NCBI GenBank assembly: GCA_016794525.1
Contig: JAEUJY010000095.1
Coordinates: 1 to 64,000 of the forward strand
DNA length: 64,000 bases
Reading direction: 5' to 3'
Source of the DNA: Myxococcales bacterium
Lineage (GTDB): Bacteria; Myxococcota_A; Polyangia; Haliangiales; Haliangiaceae
Shown here: one piece after another, positions 28,067-37,331 of the stretch
Layout of the letters: every line of letters starts with the position of its first letter
Position numbering within the stretch: position 1 is the first letter of the stretch
Position numbers and translations under genes: made by a program
Notes under the pieces: generated by a model
The model's input: only the letters and a program-made list of their open reading frames with translations
Told to the model about the DNA's origin: nothing
The model's database searches: none

Positions 28067-30232
28067 ATGCCGCGTCGTATCCGTCTGCTCGTGGTCCTGG
28101 TGATCGGCGTGACGCTCGCGGGGGCCGCGCGCCGCAGCGAGGCCGCGCCGCAGACGTACCCGGCGGGCTCGCTGATCATCCCGATGGACCTGGCGTACCA
28201 GGACCGCGGCCTGATGCAGGCGTACGGCCTGCTGTTCCAGCTCCTGCGTCAGGGCGTGCCGGTCGACTGGGCGATCGCGCCGGGGAAGACCTGGCACGCG
28301 GCGCCGTGCAACACCGCCGGCGACCTGTGCGCGTGGGACTGCGCCGTCGAGGGATCGGGCGTGAAGTGCCCGTACCCGACGGCGAGCCCCGACTTCATGG
28401 CCACCACCGAGGTGGCGTGGGACGCGACCGCCGCGGCCGGCACCGCGATCGGTACCCACGGCTACCGCGGCGGGCCGTTCGTGATCGCCGCGGCCGACCG
28501 CACCGCCGCGCTGGCGGTGATCGACGCGTGGAACGACCAGGCGCTGTGGACCGCGAACCCGTGGGCGCGGCGCTCGGTGTTCCAGGTGGTCACCGTGCAC
28601 TCGGCGACCGCGCCGTTCACCACCGAGATCGCCCGCGAGCTGCGCGCCGCGCCGACGATCGCGGTGTTCTCCGACGGCAACGAGGACATCGCCACCGGCT
28701 ACCTGCGCGCCGCCGGGATCCCGCAGTCGAGCGGCGCCGAGTTCCCGGCCAACCGCTGCGGCGCTGGCACCTGCGGCCCCGGCACCGCCAACCCCGACAT
28801 GCTGACCGTGCCGAGCATCATGGGCGAGATGGGCACCTGCGACGCGCCCAACCTCGACCACAAGAACGGCGCGCTGTTCACCGACGACGGCATCCCGGCC
28901 TACTGCCAGATCATGTCGATGCACTGGAACGTCAGCGACCGCGAGACCGTCGAGTGCAACGGCGGCGCGTGCCCGGCGACCCAGGCCCAGTGCGCGGGGC
29001 AGCGCATCACCTACCACGGCCACGAGGTGGTGGCCGAGGTGCGCTCGTTCCTCGGCTACCCGGTGCACTTCTTCGCCGAGTGCCAGGCGGTCAACGCCTA
29101 CGAGAACACCGTCCCCAACCCGGCGTGGCCGTACCTCGACGACGCCGGCCGCAACGGCCACTTCCTCACCACCACCGGCACGCCGCCCGCGTGCCCGTGC
29201 ACCGACGCCGCGTTCCAGTGCGTCGCCGGCGGCTGCAACGGCGCCGACTGCTGCCTGCCCCGCGACGTCAAGGAGCGCGGCGCCGGCTTCATGATCGGCG
29301 CGCGGCCGCCGGGCGTGAAGGTGCTGCGCGCCGACGTCCCGTACAACCAGCTCGACGGCAGCTTCGACACGATCGGCGGCAGCGAGCCCTCCTACAACCT
29401 GTCGAGCTACCTCGGCACGATGTACCAGAACAACCGCGAGGTCGTGTTCCTGACCGGCCCCAGCGGCCCCGGCGTCGACGACGTGTGGATGACCGGCTAC
29501 GTCGACGGCGAGTGCGACATCGGCCCGCCGGTCGGCCACGCCGGGCCCAGCTGCGCCGGCGGCAAGGTGAGCTACCTCGGCGGCCACGCCTACGGCACCA
29601 ACGTGCCGCTGTCGAACAACGGCGCCAGCCAGGGGGCGCGGCTGTTCCTGAACGCGCTGTTCGAGGCCGACTGCGTGACGACGATCGGCCAGCCGGCGAT
29701 CACGCTGGGGCTCGACGGCGCGGTCACGGTCGCCACCCGGACGCTGCCGGTCGAGGCCAGCTTCGGCGCGCGCTACGAGAACGCGGCGATCGGGCCGGCG
29801 CTCGACGCGGTGATGACGCTGACCGCCGGCACCGGCGTGGCGATCGTCGACGCGGCGCCGGCGACCGTGGCGGGCATGACCGCGACCTGGGACGTCGGCT
29901 CGATCGGCGGCACGCCCGGCGTGGCCGGCGACCCACCCGCCAGCGCCAGCCGGCCGGTGCGCCTGGGCTTCGCGGCCTACGGCGACTACCAGGTGACGCT
30001 GGCGATGACGTACCGCGTCGGGCTGTCGACGATCACCGCGCCGATGCAGACCGTCACCGTGCACGTGATCGACGGCGATCCTGGTTCGACCGGTGACGCG
30101 GGCGCGAGCGGCAACGACGGCCCGGGCGGGTGCTGCGGCACCGGCGGCGGGCCCGGCTCGCTGGCGCTGGCGGCGCTGGTCGCGGCGATCGGCGCGCGGC
30201 GGCGGCGCGGTCGGGCCTGTCACGGGCGCTGA
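28067..30232 (+). CDS. large secreted protein with MYXO-CTERM-like sorting tail (721 aa)
   Basis: ATG 28067 (GGGAGG upstream) begins a basic Sec signal (MPRRIRLLVVLVIGVTLAGAARRSEA). The mature protein is Cys-rich. Its N-terminal half resembles a glutamine-amidotransferase-like or polysaccharide-deacetylase-like alpha/beta region (SLIIPMDLAYQDRGLMQAYGLLFQLL), and it has later beta-sandwich segments. The C-terminus has the tripartite MYXO-CTERM pattern: GGCCGTGGGPG, a hydrophobic helix SLALAALVAAIGA and an Arg cluster RRRRGR. In Myxococcota this tail is cut and the protein anchored at the surface. The family of the main body is not recognised. Confidence 0.85.
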   Translation: MPRRIRLLVVLVIGVTLAGAARRSEAAPQTYPAGSLIIPMDLAYQDRGLMQAYGLLFQLLRQGVPVDWAIAPGKTWHAAPCNTAGDLCAWDCAVEGSGVKCPYPTASPDFMATTEVAWDATAAAGTAIGTHGYRGGPFVIAAADRTAALAVIDAWNDQALWTANPWARRSVFQVVTVHSATAPFTTEIARELRAAPTIAVFSDGNEDIATGYLRAAGIPQSSGAEFPANRCGAGTCGPGTANPDMLTVPSIMGEMGTCDAPNLDHKNGALFTDDGIPAYCQIMSMHWNVSDRETVECNGGACPATQAQCAGQRITYHGHEVVAEVRSFLGYPVHFFAECQAVNAYENTVPNPAWPYLDDAGRNGHFLTTTGTPPACPCTDAAFQCVAGGCNGADCCLPRDVKERGAGFMIGARPPGVKVLRADVPYNQLDGSFDTIGGSEPSYNLSSYLGTMYQNNREVVFLTGPSGPGVDDVWMTGYVDGECDIGPPVGHAGPSCAGGKVSYLGGHAYGTNVPLSNNGASQGARLFLNALFEADCVTTIGQPAITLGLDGAVTVATRTLPVEASFGARYENAAIGPALDAVMTLTAGTGVAIVDAAPATVAGMTATWDVGSIGGTPGVAGDPPASASRPVRLGFAAYGDYQVTLAMTYRVGLSTITAPMQTVTVHVIDGDPGSTGDAGASGNDGPGGCCGTGGGPGSLALAALVAAIGARRRRGRACHGR

Positions 30233-30277
30233 CCGGATCGTGACGTGATCTGCGCGTGCCGCGGCGAGGTCGATGGC

Positions 30278-30283
30278 TAGAGT
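30278..30283 (+). promoter_or_regulatory. -10-like TAGAGT, acyltransferase gene
   Basis: TAGAGT ends 9 nt before ATG 30293; no ribosome binding site lies between. Confidence 0.45.
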
Positions 30284-30292
30284 GACCTCGCG

Positions 30293-31171
30293 ATGCGCCG
30301 TGCTGTCCTCGGTGTCTTCACCTACGTCGGCTTCGCGATCTTGCTGCTCGCGTGGCTGCCGATCCTCGGCGTCGTGACGCTGCTCGATCGCCACGACATC
30401 CGGCGGCGCGGGCGGTGGATGCGCAAGTTCGGCCGGGCGTCGGCAAGGGTTGCGCCGCAGTGGCGGTTCCGCATCGAGGGCCGCCCGCCGGCCGACATCG
30501 AGCGCCGGGCCTACGTGGTCGTGGCCAACCACCAGTCGACCGCCGATCCGTGGCTGCTGTCGTCGCTGCGCTGGGACATGCGGTGGATCGCCAAGGCGTC
30601 GCTGTTCAAGGCGCCGGTGATCGGCTGGCTGATGCGCCTCGGCGGCGATCTCTCGGTCGTGCGCGGCGAGGGCGCCAGCGTGAAGGTGATGCTGGCCGAG
30701 GCGCGCGCGACGCTGGCCCGCGGGCTGTCGCTGATGATCTTCCCCGAGGGCACCCGCTCGCCCGACGGCGAGCTGGGCCGCTTCAAGGACGGCGCGTTCG
30801 AGCTGGCGATCGCCAGCGGCGCGCCGATCCTGCCGGTCGTCGTCGACGGCACCCACCACTGCCGGCCCAAGGGCTCGTGGTGGTTCGGCGAGGCCGACGC
30901 GGTGGCCAAGGTGCTGTCGCCGATCCCGACCACCGGGCTGACGCTGGCCGACGTGCCGATGCTGCGCGAGCAGGTGCGCGCGACGATCGCGACCGAGCTG
31001 GTGCGGCTGCGCGAGGCGCTGCCGCCGGTGGCGGCGCTGATCGCGCCCGACATGGCGCTGCCGGCCGCGGTCGCCGCCGCGATGCTCACCGCCGCCAGCG
31101 CGGCGCCCAAGCCGACCAGCGCCTCGACCGAGAGCGGCGCGCGCGGCGACGACATCGGCGAGCACGCGTAG
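30293..31171 (+). CDS. 1-acyl-sn-glycerol-3-phosphate acyltransferase (PlsC family)
   Basis: Makes phosphatidic acid by acylating lysophosphatidic acid at the inner membrane. An N-terminal hydrophobic helix (TYVGFAILLLAWLPILGVVTLL) is followed by the acyltransferase motif I NHQSTAD (residues 79-85, HX4D), motif III IFPEGTRS (149-156) and the Pro motif GAPILPVVVDG. The last 60 residues are Ala-rich and low in complexity, beyond the usual PlsC length of about 240. A 48-residue membrane protein follows at 5 bp. Confidence 0.92.
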   Translation: MRRAVLGVFTYVGFAILLLAWLPILGVVTLLDRHDIRRRGRWMRKFGRASARVAPQWRFRIEGRPPADIERRAYVVVANHQSTADPWLLSSLRWDMRWIAKASLFKAPVIGWLMRLGGDLSVVRGEGASVKVMLAEARATLARGLSLMIFPEGTRSPDGELGRFKDGAFELAIASGAPILPVVVDGTHHCRPKGSWWFGEADAVAKVLSPIPTTGLTLADVPMLREQVRATIATELVRLREALPPVAALIAPDMALPAAVAAAMLTAASAAPKPTSASTESGARGDDIGEHA

Positions 31172-31176
31172 GCGCG

Positions 31177-31323
31177 ATGTCGAACCAGGGCTGGAGCCGC
31201 CCGCCACGCGCCGACCGCACCGTCGGCGAGAAGGTCTTCGACGTCGTCACCTGGCCGGTGCGCAAGCTGGCGTGGGGCGTCGCCGTGGTGGTGCTGACCG
31301 TCGCCGGGCGGCGTCGCCGCTAG
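31177..31323 (+). CDS. small single-pass membrane protein (48 aa)
   Basis: ATG 31177 lies 5 bp after the acyltransferase stop. The peptide has a polar N-terminus (MSNQGWSRPPRADRT), a hydrophobic segment (LAWGVAVVVLTVAG) and ends in a cluster of Arg. It is probably cotranscribed and may sit beside the acyltransferase. Too short to assign a family. Confidence 0.5.
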   Translation: MSNQGWSRPPRADRTVGEKVFDVVTWPVRKLAWGVAVVVLTVAGRRRR

Positions 31324-31332
31324 CGGCGGGCT

Positions 31333-31671
31333 TCACGTCAGCAGGATCGCCGCAACCGCCAGCGACACCAGCGCGCCGGCGACGATCGCGAAGATCGCGC
31401 GGCCCATGCCGTGCGAGCCGGGCTTGCGCTGGATGTCGCGCACCGCGAGGACGCCGAGGATGATCGCCACCGGCGCCAGCGGGAAGATCAGGATCGCGCC
31501 CAGCCCGACGTAGCCGGCGACGATCGACAGGCCGGTGCGGCCGACCGGCAACAGCATGCGCATGCCGGCGTCGTGGCCGGCCGCGCCGGGGCCGGCGAAC
31601 ACCAGCCCGCAGTGCACGCACTGCGGCGTCATGTACACGACGGGGCGCTGGCAGCGCGGGCAGGGGCGCAT
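31333..31671 (-). CDS. zinc-ribbon DUF4190-like membrane protein (112 aa)
   Basis: The N-terminus has CPRC and CVHC pairs, a zinc ribbon (residues 4-21). After a Gly-rich linker come two hydrophobic helices (SIVAGYVGLGAILIFPLAPVA; AIFAIVAGALVSLAVAAIL) around AVRDIQRKPGSHGMG, the arrangement of DUF4190 proteins. Function unknown. Divergent from the TPR lipoprotein gene, with promoters packed in the 36 bp between them. Confidence 0.78.
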   Translation of the reverse strand: MRPCPRCQRPVVYMTPQCVHCGLVFAGPGAAGHDAGMRMLLPVGRTGLSIVAGYVGLGAILIFPLAPVAIILGVLAVRDIQRKPGSHGMGRAIFAIVAGALVSLAVAAILLT

Positions 31672-31695
31672 CGACGGCGGGGGCGGCACGAGTGG

Positions 31696-31701
31696 TAGGG
31701 T
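31696..31701 (+). promoter_or_regulatory. -10-like TAGGGT, leaderless TPR lipoprotein
   Basis: TAGGGT ends 6 nt before GTG 31708. Confidence 0.5.
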
Positions 31702-31707
31702 AGCAGC

Positions 31708-33696
31708 GTGCGACGAGCGCTGGCCTGCGTGGTGCTGCTGATCGCCGGCTGTCCGCCGCCGGCGACCCGGCCGCGGCCGTTGCCGGCGCTGTCGGTCGAC
31801 GCCTACGAGCACTACCTGCGCGGGCGGACCGCGTTCTTCGAGGGCGACTACCAGCTCGCGGTGCCCGAGCTGGAGCAGGCGATGGCGGCGGCGCCTGACG
31901 AGGCCGGCATCGCGGTGGCCCACGCGCAGGCGCTGGCGCGGCTGGGCCGTCACGTCGACGCGCGGGCGGCGATCGACGGCGTCGTCGCGCGCTTCCCCCG
32001 CTCGCCCGAGGCGTGGCTCGCGGCCGGCGAGCTGCGGCGGCGCGCCGGCGACACCGGCGCCGCGATCGCGGCGTTCCGCCGGGCCATCGCGCTCGACGAC
32101 CAGCTCGCGCCCGCCTACCTCGGCCTGGCCGCCGCGCACACCGAGGCCGGCCGCAGCGCCGACGCCGAGCGCGCGTTCGCGGCGCTGGTGGCGGCCCGGC
32201 CCGACGTCGCCGAGGGGCACTGGCGAGTGGCCCAGGCGGCGCTGGCCCGCGGCGACGACGCCACCGCCGAGCCCTCGCTGCGGCAGGTGCGCGCGCTGGC
32301 GCCCGACGAGCTCGAGCCGCGGCGCGCGCTGGCGGCGCTGCTGGCCCGCCGCGGCGAGGTGGCGGCGGCGATCGTCGAGGCGCGCGCCGCGTTCGATCGC
32401 AGCGGCGCCGATCTCGCGGTCGGCGAGGATCTGGTGTGGCTGCTGCTCGAGGCCGGCGATCGCCGCGGCGCGCTCGACGTGCTCGGGCTGTACGACGACG
32501 GCAGCGCCGATGATCGGCTGCGGGTCGCGGCGATGCTGATCGCGATCGGCGAGCCGCACCGGGCCGAGGCGGTGGCGGCGTCGGTGCGCGACCACGACGG
32601 CGAGGTCGGCCTGGCGCGGGCCCGGGCGCGGCTGAGCGCGGGCGAGCTGCGCGGCGCGATCGCGGCGGCCGACGCGGTGGCGACCGGCGAGCCGGCCTGG
32701 GCGCCGGCCCAGGCGGTGGCGGCGTGGGCCGAGCTGGCGCTGGGCGCGACCGACGCGGCGGCGACGCGCCTGGCCGCGGCGCGCGCGCGGGCGCCGGGCT
32801 CGGTCGAGCTGCTCGAGGTCGAGGCCGAGCGGCTGCGGCGCGCCGGCGCGCTGGCGACGGCCCGCCGGCTGTGGAGCGACGCGGCCCGGGCCCAGCCGCG
32901 CAGCGCGACGCGGGCGCTCGCGTGGTCGGGCTTCGAGCGGCGGGCCGGCGACGGCGCGCGGGCGCTGGCGCTCGCCGAGAAGGTGCTCACCGCGACCCCC
33001 GACGATCCGCTGGTGCAGAACCTGGTCGGCTACCTGCTGGTCGAGGGCGGCGGCGACCTCGAGCGGGCCGGGCGGCTGTTGCTGTCGGCCCGGCGCAAGG
33101 CGCCCGGCGACGCCGGCGTCCTCGACTCGTGGGGCTGGCTGCGCCGCGCCGTCGGCGATCGGGCCGGCGCGGCCCGCGCGCTGGCGCGGGCGGTCCAGAT
33201 CGCGCCGCTCGAGCCCGAGCTGGTGCGCCACGCCGCGACCGTCGCGCTCGAGGCCGGCGACCCGGCGCGGGCCGGCGGGCTGCTCGCGAGCATCTTGCCG
33301 CTGCCGATGGCGCCCGACCTGGCGGCGCAGGTCCGCGACGAGATCGCGCGCACCGGGGTGGCCCCGTGTTACGCTGCGACTGCCATGAAGCTCGCCTGGC
33401 TCGCTCGCCTCGCCGTCGGCACCACCCTCGTCACCGCCGCCTGCCAGTCGACGCCGTCCAAGAGCGACTGCGACAAGCTCCTCGCGCACCTGATCGACAT
33501 CGAGGTCAGCTCGGGCGGCGGCGACAAGCTGCCCGAGGCGATGAAGGCCGAGGTCGCCAAGCAGAAGCAGGCGATCAAGGACTACGCGGTGGGCCAGAAG
33601 TTCCTCGAGACCTGCACCCAGAAGACCCCCAAGAAGGTGGTCGCCTGTGGGCTGGCCGCCAAGAACGCCGACGAGCTCGCCAAGTGCGATCAGTGA
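31708..33696 (+). CDS. TPR lipoprotein, reading on into a second lipoprotein (662 aa)
   Basis: GTG 31708 starts MRRALACVVLLIAGCPP, a lipoprotein signal. Residues about 30-545 are tandem tetratricopeptide-like repeats (YLRGRTAFFEGDYQLAVPELEQAM, then repeated A..LG...A.A...P units), a protein-binding scaffold at the membrane. No stop occurs before residue 560, where MKLAWLARLAVGTTLVTAACQS, a second complete lipoprotein signal, appears in the same frame and continues to 33696. Either the stop of the TPR gene was lost, or a sequencing error fused two genes, or the protein truly carries an internal hydrophobic segment. Confidence 0.8.
   Translation: MRRALACVVLLIAGCPPPATRPRPLPALSVDAYEHYLRGRTAFFEGDYQLAVPELEQAMAAAPDEAGIAVAHAQALARLGRHVDARAAIDGVVARFPRSPEAWLAAGELRRRAGDTGAAIAAFRRAIALDDQLAPAYLGLAAAHTEAGRSADAERAFAALVAARPDVAEGHWRVAQAALARGDDATAEPSLRQVRALAPDELEPRRALAALLARRGEVAAAIVEARAAFDRSGADLAVGEDLVWLLLEAGDRRGALDVLGLYDDGSADDRLRVAAMLIAIGEPHRAEAVAASVRDHDGEVGLARARARLSAGELRGAIAAADAVATGEPAWAPAQAVAAWAELALGATDAAATRLAAARARAPGSVELLEVEAERLRRAGALATARRLWSDAARAQPRSATRALAWSGFERRAGDGARALALAEKVLTATPDDPLVQNLVGYLLVEGGGDLERAGRLLLSARRKAPGDAGVLDSWGWLRRAVGDRAGAARALARAVQIAPLEPELVRHAATVALEAGDPARAGGLLASILPLPMAPDLAAQVRDEIARTGVAPCYAATAMKLAWLARLAVGTTLVTAACQSTPSKSDCDKLLAHLIDIEVSSGGGDKLPEAMKAEVAKQKQAIKDYAVGQKFLETCTQKTPKKVVACGLAAKNADELAKCDQ
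33385..33696 (+). CDS. small lipoprotein nested at the 3' end of the TPR frame (103 aa)
   Basis: ATG 33385 starts a complete lipoprotein signal (lipobox TAAC) followed by a Lys-rich, Cys-containing helical body with four Cys (CDK, CTQK, CGLAA, CDQ). TACGCT lies 9 nt upstream, the same start architecture as many neighbours, so it can be expressed on its own even though the TPR frame reads through it. Function unknown. Confidence 0.6.
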   Translation: MKLAWLARLAVGTTLVTAACQSTPSKSDCDKLLAHLIDIEVSSGGGDKLPEAMKAEVAKQKQAIKDYAVGQKFLETCTQKTPKKVVACGLAAKNADELAKCDQ

Positions 33697-33717
33697 TCGC
33701 GTAGCGGCGCGCGGGGG

Positions 33718-33723
33718 TACCAT
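33718..33723 (+). promoter_or_regulatory. -10-like TACCAT, leaderless lipoprotein
   Basis: TACCAT ends 6 nt before ATG 33730. Confidence 0.5.
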
Positions 33724-33729
33724 CGCGCC

Positions 33730-35016
33730 ATGGCGCGCGCGTCACGTTCGAGCTGGCTCGCGGTGGCGCTTGCGCTCGGCGGCTGCAGCCTGCTCGAGAT
33801 CGGCACGCCGGAGGCGATCGACGCCGGTCGCTCCGACGCGGCCGAGCCCGACGCGGCCGAGCCCGACGCCGCCGAGCCCGACGCGGCGATCGACGCCGGA
33901 CCGATCGACACGCCCGCGAACGACTGCTGCACCGGCCCGACGTACGCCGGGACCCTCGACGTCTACGAGGCGAAGGTGCTCGCGGCTGGCGGCGGGTTCG
34001 TCGGCCAGGGCATCGTCGCGCGGCTGAGCTTCACCAGCAGCGAGTTCCCGGGGGCGCAGATGGAGGAGCAGCCGGGGTCGCCGGCCGGCTGCAAGGTGTG
34101 GCGGTACACGCGGGCCCAGGCGGCGATCGCGATGCCGGGCCTCGATCAAGGGCCGCTGCTGATCCGCTCCCCGGCGGGCGGCGCGCCGCTCGTGCCGAGC
34201 TGCAGCTTCGCGCCCGGCGGCTACCGCTGCCCCGAGCTCGCGACCGAGAGCACCGGCGGCGCGATCAGCGCCGGCGTCGGCCCGTTCACCGGCGCGGCGG
34301 TGCTGACCGACGCCGACGTCGCGTACGCCGCCGCCAACAGCGACGATCGCTACGTCGAGATCAGCGGCGCCACCACGCCGGCCAACGACGGGAGGTTCGC
34401 GATCGTCGGGCGGGTCGGCGCCGACGCGATCGCGTACGCCAACCCGGCGTTCGTCGCCGAGGCCCTGCCGCCGACCGCGCGCCACGTCAACCTCGGCGGC
34501 GTCGGCCCGATCCCGGGCGTCGCCGATCCCGGCTTCCTCCCCGACGACGCGTCGGTCGACCTCGTCCACACCGTCGGCGGGCTCGGCGGCGTCCCGGCGT
34601 TCACCGCCACGCTGCCGAGCGGCACGGTCGGCGACAGCTTCTCGCTCGCGCCGTCCGAGCTGGCCCGGCTCACGGCGATCCCGCGCGACGGGGCCGGGTT
34701 CACGATCGCCTGCGCCGCCGCCGACTGCCCGACCAGCGCCGCGGCCGTCACCCAGCTCGAGCTGATCACCACCGACGCGCCGACCGCGGGTCTGCCGCCG
34801 TCGGCGATGCCGCCGCCGGTCACCCAGCAGATCGTGCTGCGCTGCGCGGTGGTCGGAGCGAGCGCGGTGACCGTGCCGCCCGCGTACGCCGCGTGGCTGG
34901 TGATGGCGGGCGCGACCCGGATCCAGGCGACGTTCCTGCGCGCCAGCCCGATGCAGACCGGGCTGGCACAGGTCAGCGCGCTGATCGGCCACGCCATCGT
35001 CGGCTACTCCGACTGA
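33730..35016 (+). CDS. secreted lipoprotein of unknown family (428 aa)
   Basis: The lipobox is ALGGCSLL. A short linker contains three exact EPDAA repeats (15-bp DNA repeats, 33844-33888) and then IDAGPID. The mature part has a Cys-Cys pair (NDCCTGPTY) and is rich in Gly, Ala and beta strands with few charged residues, like a surface adhesin or sugar-binding module. No catalytic motif is seen. Tandem repeats in the linker may vary in number between strains. Confidence 0.75.
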   Translation: MARASRSSWLAVALALGGCSLLEIGTPEAIDAGRSDAAEPDAAEPDAAEPDAAIDAGPIDTPANDCCTGPTYAGTLDVYEAKVLAAGGGFVGQGIVARLSFTSSEFPGAQMEEQPGSPAGCKVWRYTRAQAAIAMPGLDQGPLLIRSPAGGAPLVPSCSFAPGGYRCPELATESTGGAISAGVGPFTGAAVLTDADVAYAAANSDDRYVEISGATTPANDGRFAIVGRVGADAIAYANPAFVAEALPPTARHVNLGGVGPIPGVADPGFLPDDASVDLVHTVGGLGGVPAFTATLPSGTVGDSFSLAPSELARLTAIPRDGAGFTIACAAADCPTSAAAVTQLELITTDAPTAGLPPSAMPPPVTQQIVLRCAVVGASAVTVPPAYAAWLVMAGATRIQATFLRASPMQTGLAQVSALIGHAIVGYSD

Positions 35017-35036
35017 GCGGCGCCGTGGCGCGGGCG

Positions 35037-35042
35037 TAGGAT
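35037..35042 (+). promoter_or_regulatory. -10-like TAGGAT, leaderless DUF3604 gene
   Basis: TAGGAT ends 6 nt before ATG 35049. Confidence 0.55.
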
Positions 35043-35048
35043 CGCGCC

Positions 35049-37331
35049 ATGCGTCGCGCCCTGCGGAACGTGCTGATCGGAAGCGTCGCGGTGATCGGGA
35101 CCTGCGGCGTCGCGGGCTACGTGATCTACGGCGGCGGCCGCCACGAGGGGCCCGGCACGGTGCACCCGCGCCCCGCGCCGGCGGGCGAGGTGCTCGCTCG
35201 TGCGACCGCGCAAGCGACCGCGCGCGCCGGGTTCACGCCGGCGCCGCCCGCCCCGCAGATCTTGTTCGGCGACCTGCACGTGCACACGACGTTCTCCGCC
35301 GACGCGTTCATGCGCAGCCTGCCGTTCGTGCAAGGCGAGGGCGCGCACCCGCCGGCCGACGCGTGCGACTACGCGCGGTTCTGCTCGGGCCTCGACTTCT
35401 TCGCGCTCACCGATCATGCCGAGTCGATGACGCCGCGCCACTGGCGCGAGTCGATCGACTCGCTGCGGCAGTGCGCGGCGGTGGCCGGCGATCCGCGCGA
35501 CCCCGACCTGGTGCCGTTCGCCGGCTTCGAGTGGAGCCAGGTCGGCGCGACGCCGGCCGAGCACTACGGCCACAAGAACGTGATCATGCGCGGCCTCGAC
35601 GACGCCGAGTTGCCGGCGCGGCCGATCGCGGCGCCCGGGCTGATCGGCCAGGCGCTGCGCGGGCCCGGCATCGATCGCTGGCGCGCGCTGCAGGTGCCGG
35701 TGCGCGAGTTCAGCCAGCGCCAGCGCTACCTCGATCTGCGGGTGTTCCAGGAGGAGCTGGCCGCGGTGCCGGCGTGCCCGCCCGGCGTCGACACCCGGCA
35801 GCTGCCGGCCGGCTGCCGCGAGACGGCGGCGACGCCGGCGGAGCTGTACGAGAAGCTCGCGCAGTGGGGCGTCCCGGCGATGGTCATCCCGCACGGCACG
35901 ACCTGGGGCTTCTACACGCCGCCCGGCTACCGCTGGGACAAGCAGCTGGCGCCCGGCCAGCGCGACCCCGAGCGGCAGCGGCTGGTCGAGGTGTACTCCG
36001 GCCACGGCAACTCCGAGCAGTACCGCCGCTGGGACGAGGTCGAGGTGGGCGCCGACGGCGTCGCGCGCTGTCCCGCGCCGACCGCCGATCACGAGGCGTG
36101 CTGCTGGCGCGCCGGCGAGATCATCCGCGGCCGCTGCGGCGCGACCCCGGCCGCCGAGTGCGAGGCCCGGGTCGAGGCCGCGCGCGCCAACTACGTCGCG
36201 GTCGGCGTGGCCGGCCACCTCACCGTCCCGGGCGCGACGGTCACCGACTGGAAGGACTGCGGCCAGTGCCGCGACTGCGTCGCGCCGACGTTCAACTACC
36301 GCCCCGGCGGATCGATCCAGTACATGCTCGCGCGCGGCGACTTCGCCGATCCGGCGCGGCCGTACCACGAGCGCATGGGGCTGATCGCCTCGTCGGACAA
36401 CCACAGCGCGCGCCCCGGCACCGGCTACAAGGAGATCGAGCGGCGCAAGCTGACCGAGACCGTCGGCGCCCGCAGCGCGCACTGGCGCGACTTCTTCATG
36501 GGCGCGCCCACCGCGCCGCGGCCGACGTCGGAGCCGTTCGATCGCGCGCGGCTGGCGAAGATGCGGCCGTGGCAGGCGGTCGAGCTCGAGCGGCAGGCGT
36601 CGTTCTTCCTGACCGGCGGCCTGGTCGCGGTCCACGCCGACGGCCGCAGCCGCGAGGCGATCTGGGACGCGCTGAGCCGCCGCCAGGTGTACGGCACGTC
36701 GGGCGAGCGGATCCTCTTGTGGTTCGATCTTATCGACGGCGCCAGCGCACCGGCGACGATGGGCGCCGCGGTCGCGATCACCCGGCCGCCGCGGTTCCGG
36801 GTGCGCGCGGCGGGTTCGTTCGTCCAGAAGCCGGGCTGCCCGGCCGACGTGCTCGCGGCGGTGCCGGCGGCGCGGCTGGCGCGGCTGTGCCAGGGCGAGT
36901 GCTACCACCCCGACGATCGCCGCCACCGCATCACCCGCGTCGAGGTCATCCGGATCCGGCCGCAGGCGCGCGCCGACGAGCCGGTCGACGGGCTGATCGA
37001 GGACGCGTGGAAGGTCTTGCCGTGCGCCGATCAGGGCGCCGGCTGCGAGGTCGAGTTCGACGATCCCGACGCGGTCGCCGGCGGTCGCGAGGTGCTGTAC
37101 TACGTGCGCGCGATCCAGGAGCCGACGCCGGCGGTCAACGGCGGTGGGCTGCGCTGCGAGCGCGAGGGCGATCAGGCCTGCGCGCGCCTGACCCCGTGCT
37201 ACGGCGACTTCCGCACGCCGTACGGCGACGACTGCACCGCGCCGCTCGAGGAGCGCGCCTGGTCGTCGCCGATCTGGGTGACGCCGACCGCGCCGGCGGT
37301 GACGCCGACCGCGCCGGCGGTGACGCCGTGA
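35049..37331 (+). CDS. secreted DUF3604 (PHP-like) protein, 760 aa
   Basis: An N-terminal signal or anchor helix (VLIGSVAVIGTCGVAGYVIYGG) precedes LFGDLHVHTTFSADAF, the HxH metal site of PHP-type hydrolases. LDFFALTDHAESM and GFEWSQVG..PAEHYGHKNVI follow, then MGLIASSDNHSARPGTGYKE and IWDALSRRQVYGTSGERILLWFDL, all characteristic of DUF3604. The family is predicted to be a metal-dependent phosphoesterase or hydrolase; the substrate is unknown. The end has two copies of a 21-bp repeat (VTPTAPAVTPTAPAVTP). Coupled to the next gene by GTGA overlap. Confidence 0.88.
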   Translation: MRRALRNVLIGSVAVIGTCGVAGYVIYGGGRHEGPGTVHPRPAPAGEVLARATAQATARAGFTPAPPAPQILFGDLHVHTTFSADAFMRSLPFVQGEGAHPPADACDYARFCSGLDFFALTDHAESMTPRHWRESIDSLRQCAAVAGDPRDPDLVPFAGFEWSQVGATPAEHYGHKNVIMRGLDDAELPARPIAAPGLIGQALRGPGIDRWRALQVPVREFSQRQRYLDLRVFQEELAAVPACPPGVDTRQLPAGCRETAATPAELYEKLAQWGVPAMVIPHGTTWGFYTPPGYRWDKQLAPGQRDPERQRLVEVYSGHGNSEQYRRWDEVEVGADGVARCPAPTADHEACCWRAGEIIRGRCGATPAAECEARVEAARANYVAVGVAGHLTVPGATVTDWKDCGQCRDCVAPTFNYRPGGSIQYMLARGDFADPARPYHERMGLIASSDNHSARPGTGYKEIERRKLTETVGARSAHWRDFFMGAPTAPRPTSEPFDRARLAKMRPWQAVELERQASFFLTGGLVAVHADGRSREAIWDALSRRQVYGTSGERILLWFDLIDGASAPATMGAAVAITRPPRFRVRAAGSFVQKPGCPADVLAAVPAARLARLCQGECYHPDDRRHRITRVEVIRIRPQARADEPVDGLIEDAWKVLPCADQGAGCEVEFDDPDAVAGGREVLYYVRAIQEPTPAVNGGGLRCEREGDQACARLTPCYGDFRTPYGDDCTAPLEERAWSSPIWVTPTAPAVTPTAPAVTP

